Positions 60,765 to 64,000 of a DNA stretch of 64,000 bases are shown here, one piece after another. Within the stretch, counting starts at the first letter, position 1, and the number at the start of each line of letters is the position of its first letter. The position numbers and the translations under genes are program-made. Under the pieces are notes generated by a model. That model was not told the origin of the DNA and ran no database searches. It was given only the letters and a program-made list of their open reading frames with translations. Source of the DNA: an uncultured Acetatifactor sp. (GTDB taxonomy: Bacteria > Bacillota > Clostridia > Lachnospirales > Lachnospiraceae); the NCBI GenBank assembly GCA_934402375.1, contig CAKRUB010000002.1, positions 214,793 through 278,792 of the forward strand, in the 5' to 3' direction.

Positions 60765-63353
60765 ATGCGAAGGAAATTACTGTCAAGGTATCTTGCGATT
60801 GTGCTGTGCATCACAGTTCCCGGAATGACCGCATCTGCTGCGGAAGTGCCGGATATTGTTGCACAGGAGACGGAAGAGGCATCTGCGGAAGAAAGCGAAG
60901 AGGCATCCGTGGAAGAAAGCGAAGAGGCATCCGTGGAAGAAAGCGAAGAGGCATCCGCGGAGGAAAGCGGAGAGGCATCCGTAGAGGAAAGTGAAGAGGC
61001 GTCTGCGGAGGAAAGCGAAGAGGCATCCGTGGAGGAAAGCGAAGAAGCATCTACGGAAGAAAGCGAAGAGACATCCACAGAAGAAACTGAAGAGGCGTCC
61101 GCGGAACCCACTGAAAAAGATGAGCTGGAATATATTGAGAGCAATATGGTGGCAGCTCCGGGCTTCGCTATTAAGGGAATCTTTGGCGGCAGAAGTGTGA
61201 CGTTTACCAGCGCGACAGAGGGAGCTGCCATTTACTATAAAAGCGGTTCCTCCAATATCACGGTGCAGGATTCCAGCGTTCCGAACGGCGGAACAGTAAA
61301 CTTCTCCAGCTTTTATGGAACGATATATGCCAAGGCTTATCTGGATGGAAAATGGAGTGAGGCATCGAAGTTTGTGCTGAAAATTCCGGTGGTAAACACG
61401 CCGCAGATCACGGTTGCGGGTGACAAAGTGACAATTAAAACGACCACACCGTCCAGCTATATCTGCTATACTACAGATGGAAGCAAACCGTCATGGCAAA
61501 ACGGAAAGAGACTGCCGAATTCCGGCGGCACGATTACCGTGAATGAGGGATCGACGGTGAGAGCCGTGGCAGTCAGAAGCTGTTTTACAGACAGTCAGGA
61601 AGTAAAGGCTTATGTTCCGGTTCTGCCGGTTGAGTTTAATGTCAAGGGAGTGTTTGGCGGAAGAAACGTGACCATGACAAGCAAGACCAATGGAGCCGTG
61701 ATCTATTACTCCACCAAAACAGGTAGCATAACAACTGCCGACAAGATGCTCAAAAACGGAGAGAGCCTGGACTTTACAAACTATTACGGAACCGTGTATG
61801 CCAGAGCGTATAAGAACGGAAAATGGAGTAATGTTTCAAGACTGATATTGAAGATTCCGAAGGTGAACACTCCGACAATAACGGCATCAGGCAATTCTGT
61901 AACGGTTAAGACAACGACACCCACCTGCTATATCTGTTACACATTGGATGGATCGGAGCCTTCTCCGACAAATGGCACAATGGTCATGGGCAGCGAACTG
62001 ACCTTTGAAGTATCAGGGGAAGCCACAGTCAAGGCGATTGCGGTGCGAAGCTGCTTTACGAACAGTGAGACGGTGTCAATCTATGTGAAGCCCTTTGAGA
62101 AAATGTCTGTGCAGAGCAGCGGCGGATATAATTATACGCCGTGCAGTGGAACGAGTACTGCCAGATGGTCGCATGTAATGAGATGCTATATCTACCAGAA
62201 TCCGGACGGGACAATCTCGACGGTTGATTCCACAGCGAACGGAGATCTTCGTGTGGATCGTTACAGCAAGGATTGGAAGCTTCAGGAATCTAAGACGCTG
62301 ACCATGGAATTGCCCCTCTTTGGAGGCTTCTATGCCGGTAAGACCTATAATTATATTGTTTTCGGCCAGAACAATCCCAACCAGTCAAACAGTGTCGTTA
62401 CATTCAAAGTGGTAAAGTATGATAAGAACTGGAACAGACTGGGTGCGGCAGATTATTCAAATAATAACACGACCTATCCGTTTGATGCCGGATCGCTCCG
62501 CATGACGGAGGCAGGAGAGTATCTGTATGTCCGCACGGCTCATGAAATGTATAGTGGTCATCAGGCTAACGTTACGTTCAGTGTGAAGACAGACACTATG
62601 CAGCTGATTGACGAAGTCTCGGAAGTGTGGAATACTTCTATAGGATATGTTTCGCATTCCTTCAACCAGTTTATTGCAATAGACGACGGATACCTTGTAG
62701 GAGTTGACCATGGCGATGCTTATCCGAGAGCTGTGGTATTACTGAAATCGACAGCTCCGGTACAGGACGGAAAATTTGCAGATTCTAACAGCTATCGGGC
62801 GGTATACCTCCTTGACATCCCGGGAGCGACCGGAGCAAACTGTACCGGTGTAACGGTTGGAGGCTTTGAGGTGTCTGAGGATAATTACCTTGTAGCAATC
62901 AACACAATAGACCACAGCAAGGTAACGGAATATACAAGCTTTACGATGACGGGACTCGATATTGATGAGAGAGATATTGTGCTGCTGGTAAGCGGGAAGG
63001 ATAACACGGACAGCTCGAATGTCCAGAAGATCAAACTGACAGACTATGTGAACAACAAGAAGCTGGGAAGCACGCCATATCTGATAAAGATAGGGGTTGA
63101 CAAATATGTTGTCATGTGGGAAGAATATGACTATCAGCAGACTACATATTCATGGGGAACCTATTACAATAAAGTGTCAAATGGTGTAAAATATATTGTT
63201 GTGGATGGCAAGGGCAATAAATTAACACAGACGACCAGTATTCCCGACGCAGAGCTGTCCTATAACTGCCAGCCGGTTTATCTGAACAACGAAATTGTCT
63301 GGTATGTAAATGAATCCACTGACAGAACGGTTTACAGACTCTATATTGAGTAA
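60765..63353 (+). CDS. Secreted repeat protein with acidic stalk and duplicated beta modules
   Basis: An exported 862-residue protein. Seen: signal peptide (MRRKLLSRYLAIVLCITVPG then MTASAAE), an acidic stalk of ten 8-residue units with consensus EEASVEES (about 37-116), two copies of a 150-residue module (about 133-285 and 289-442) each with a GVFGGRNVTMTSKTNGAVIY part and a chitobiase-C-like part (VKTTTPTCYICYTLDGSEPS), and a 400-residue C-terminal domain of repeated WxR/Y-D-KxW strands that looks like a beta-propeller. No LPXTG or membrane helix is present at the C-terminus. GGAGAGAGG precedes the ATG. It directly follows the glycan module (14 bases), so it may be a product-associated surface protein; the function is unknown. 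Confidence 0.8.
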   Translation: MRRKLLSRYLAIVLCITVPGMTASAAEVPDIVAQETEEASAEESEEASVEESEEASVEESEEASAEESGEASVEESEEASAEESEEASVEESEEASTEESEETSTEETEEASAEPTEKDELEYIESNMVAAPGFAIKGIFGGRSVTFTSATEGAAIYYKSGSSNITVQDSSVPNGGTVNFSSFYGTIYAKAYLDGKWSEASKFVLKIPVVNTPQITVAGDKVTIKTTTPSSYICYTTDGSKPSWQNGKRLPNSGGTITVNEGSTVRAVAVRSCFTDSQEVKAYVPVLPVEFNVKGVFGGRNVTMTSKTNGAVIYYSTKTGSITTADKMLKNGESLDFTNYYGTVYARAYKNGKWSNVSRLILKIPKVNTPTITASGNSVTVKTTTPTCYICYTLDGSEPSPTNGTMVMGSELTFEVSGEATVKAIAVRSCFTNSETVSIYVKPFEKMSVQSSGGYNYTPCSGTSTARWSHVMRCYIYQNPDGTISTVDSTANGDLRVDRYSKDWKLQESKTLTMELPLFGGFYAGKTYNYIVFGQNNPNQSNSVVTFKVVKYDKNWNRLGAADYSNNNTTYPFDAGSLRMTEAGEYLYVRTAHEMYSGHQANVTFSVKTDTMQLIDEVSEVWNTSIGYVSHSFNQFIAIDDGYLVGVDHGDAYPRAVVLLKSTAPVQDGKFADSNSYRAVYLLDIPGATGANCTGVTVGGFEVSEDNYLVAINTIDHSKVTEYTSFTMTGLDIDERDIVLLVSGKDNTDSSNVQKIKLTDYVNNKKLGSTPYLIKIGVDKYVVMWEEYDYQQTTYSWGTYYNKVSNGVKYIVVDGKGNKLTQTTSIPDAELSYNCQPVYLNNEIVWYVNESTDRTVYRLYIE
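60873..61112 (+). repeat. Ten 24-base units coding for EEASVEES-type repeats
   Basis: In-frame tandem array of exactly 24-base period, units of the gaagaggcatccgtggaaga kind, with A/V/T variation at the fifth residue and a drift at the last two units. Copy-number change keeps the frame. Confidence 0.93.
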
Positions 63354-63419
63354 GCTATAGTCCGCGCCAAAGAGACAAAGACTATGCAAATAAATAAAAT
63401 GTAAGAAAGGAAGAGACAA

Positions 63420-64000
63420 ATGAAAGGACCTAAAAAGTTACTGAAAAAGGTAGCACCCCTTGTCTTATCGCTTTGTCTGGCATGCACAACCGTTAGCGCT
63501 GCAGAACCGGACAGTGCGGCAGGCATTCCCTCCGGCAATACCGCCGGAGAAACGACCTTCGATGATCTGTTCGAGGTCGAAGAGCTGACGGATGAGGAGC
63601 TGCTGAAGCTTCAGGAGGAAGAAAAGGCTTCCGAAGCAGAGGAGGCACAGCCTTCAGAGAGCGAGGAGGCACAGCCTTCGGAGAGCGAGGAGGCACAGCC
63701 TTCAGAGAGCGAGGAGGCACAGCCTTCGGAGAGCGAGGAGGCACAGCCTTCAGAGAGCGAGGAGGCACAGCCTTCGGAGAGCGAGGAGGAGCAGCCTTCA
63801 GAGAGCGAGGAGGAGCAGCCTTCAGAGACAGAGGAGGAGCAGCCTTCAGAGAGTGAAGAGGAGCAGCCTTCGGAGAGCGAAGAGGAGCAGCCTTCGGAGA
63901 GCGAGGAGGAGCAGCCTTCGGAAAGCGAGGAGGAGCAGCCTTCGGAGAGCGAGGAGGAGCAGCCTTCGGAGAGCGAGGAGGAGCAGCCTTCAGAAGAGGA
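63420..64000 (+). CDS. Secreted protein with QPSESEEA/E repeats, 5' part
   Basis: A partial gene that runs off the window; at least 193 codons. Seen: signal peptide (MKGPKKLLKKVAPLVLSLCL then ACTTVSAAEPD), a short acidic segment (FDDLFEVEELTDEELLKLQE) and then at least 14 full QPSESEE(A/E) octads. The ATG at 63420 has GAAAGGAAGAG upstream. It is 66 bases after the preceding gene, which has the same design (signal peptide followed by an acidic octad array), so the two may be functional relatives although the repeat sequence is different. The domain after the stalk is not in the window. Confidence 0.85.
   Translation, partial: MKGPKKLLKKVAPLVLSLCLACTTVSAAEPDSAAGIPSGNTAGETTFDDLFEVEELTDEELLKLQEEEKASEAEEAQPSESEEAQPSESEEAQPSESEEAQPSESEEAQPSESEEAQPSESEEEQPSESEEEQPSETEEEQPSESEEEQPSESEEEQPSESEEEQPSESEEEQPSESEEEQPSESEEEQPSEE
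63648..64000 (+). repeat. 24-base tandem array coding for QPSESEE(A/E)
   Basis: Fifteen CAGCCTTC starts occur at an exact 24-base spacing from 63648 to 63984; the early units end in Ala, the later ones in Glu, with one SET variant at 63816. The last visible unit begins to deviate (PSEEE). Confidence 0.95.

Noticed and set aside
60698..61231. Minus-strand frame coding for a Ser/Asp-Ala repeat
   Set aside because: Shadow of the 24-base array of the secreted protein on the + strand.
63648..64000. Regularly spaced repeat as a CRISPR array
   Set aside because: The period is 24 bases with no spacers, and it codes in frame for QPSESEE(A/E); no cas gene is present.

Overview
The window looks like chromosomal DNA of a motile, low-to-mid GC Firmicute, most likely a Lachnospiraceae (Clostridia). 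The evidence is family-level: a PucR-type regulator next to ftsEX, an mbl-flhO-flhP flagellar/shape block, comF-yvyF, a cdaA-cdaR (c-di-AMP) pair, a stand-alone Spo0A effector domain, a DUF3048 lipoprotein, DUF6077-type membrane proteins and very long runs of surface-glycan genes. Nearly every gene is on the + strand; the only clear minus-strand gene is the DUF3048 lipoprotein (25512-26654). No tRNA, rRNA, CRISPR array, transposase or phage gene was recognised.

Layout. (1) 1-9346: tail of a CvfB-like RNA-binding gene, a small YjfB motility-type gene, a PucR-family regulator, then ftsE-ftsX-M23 hydrolase-S41 protease and two overlapping GT-C-like membrane genes, closed by a terminator. (2) 9419-14502: uvrB-uvrA with a LexA-like box and extended -10 promoter in front and a strong terminator behind. 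(3) 14503-17818: a structured 130-base intergenic stretch, a near-consensus promoter, mbl/mreB, flhO, flhP and a rod-binding protein, then a terminator. (4) 17840-25463: recD2, comF, yvyF, two conserved membrane proteins, cdaA-cdaR and an HPr gene with its own promoter and terminator. (5) 25512-28341: DUF3048 lipoprotein (minus), a GtrB-like GT2 enzyme and a receiver-less Spo0A-type DNA-binding protein.

(6) 28340-45972, first glycan block: a DUF6077/GT-C function split over two overlapping genes, GT2 enzymes, a WbaP-like initiating transferase, a Wzz-like protein fused to what looks like a dead BY-kinase, EpsG-type polymerase, two GT4 enzymes, a secreted glucosaminidase, a lipoprotein with a Pro-rich C-terminal stalk, another GT-C protein and an O-antigen-ligase-like protein. 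(7) 45957-60750, second glycan block, from a new promoter: 4,6-dehydratase, small initiating transferase, epimerase, three glycosyltransferases, then a module with a GT2-GT4 fusion, an ABC-2 exporter pair, tandem pyruvyltransferase-like genes and a second fusion whose GT2 half is degenerate. (8) 60765-64000: two secreted proteins with acidic 8-residue repeats encoded by exact 24-base arrays; the second runs off the window.

Taken together, the right half reads as a cell-surface assembly region: two lipid-linked glycan pathways (two initiating transferases, two polymerase/ligase candidates, one ABC exporter, no Wzx flippase seen) next to wall hydrolase, lipoprotein and repeat-stalk secreted proteins that could be carriers, anchors or clients of the glycan. 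The most unusual part is 52553-64000.
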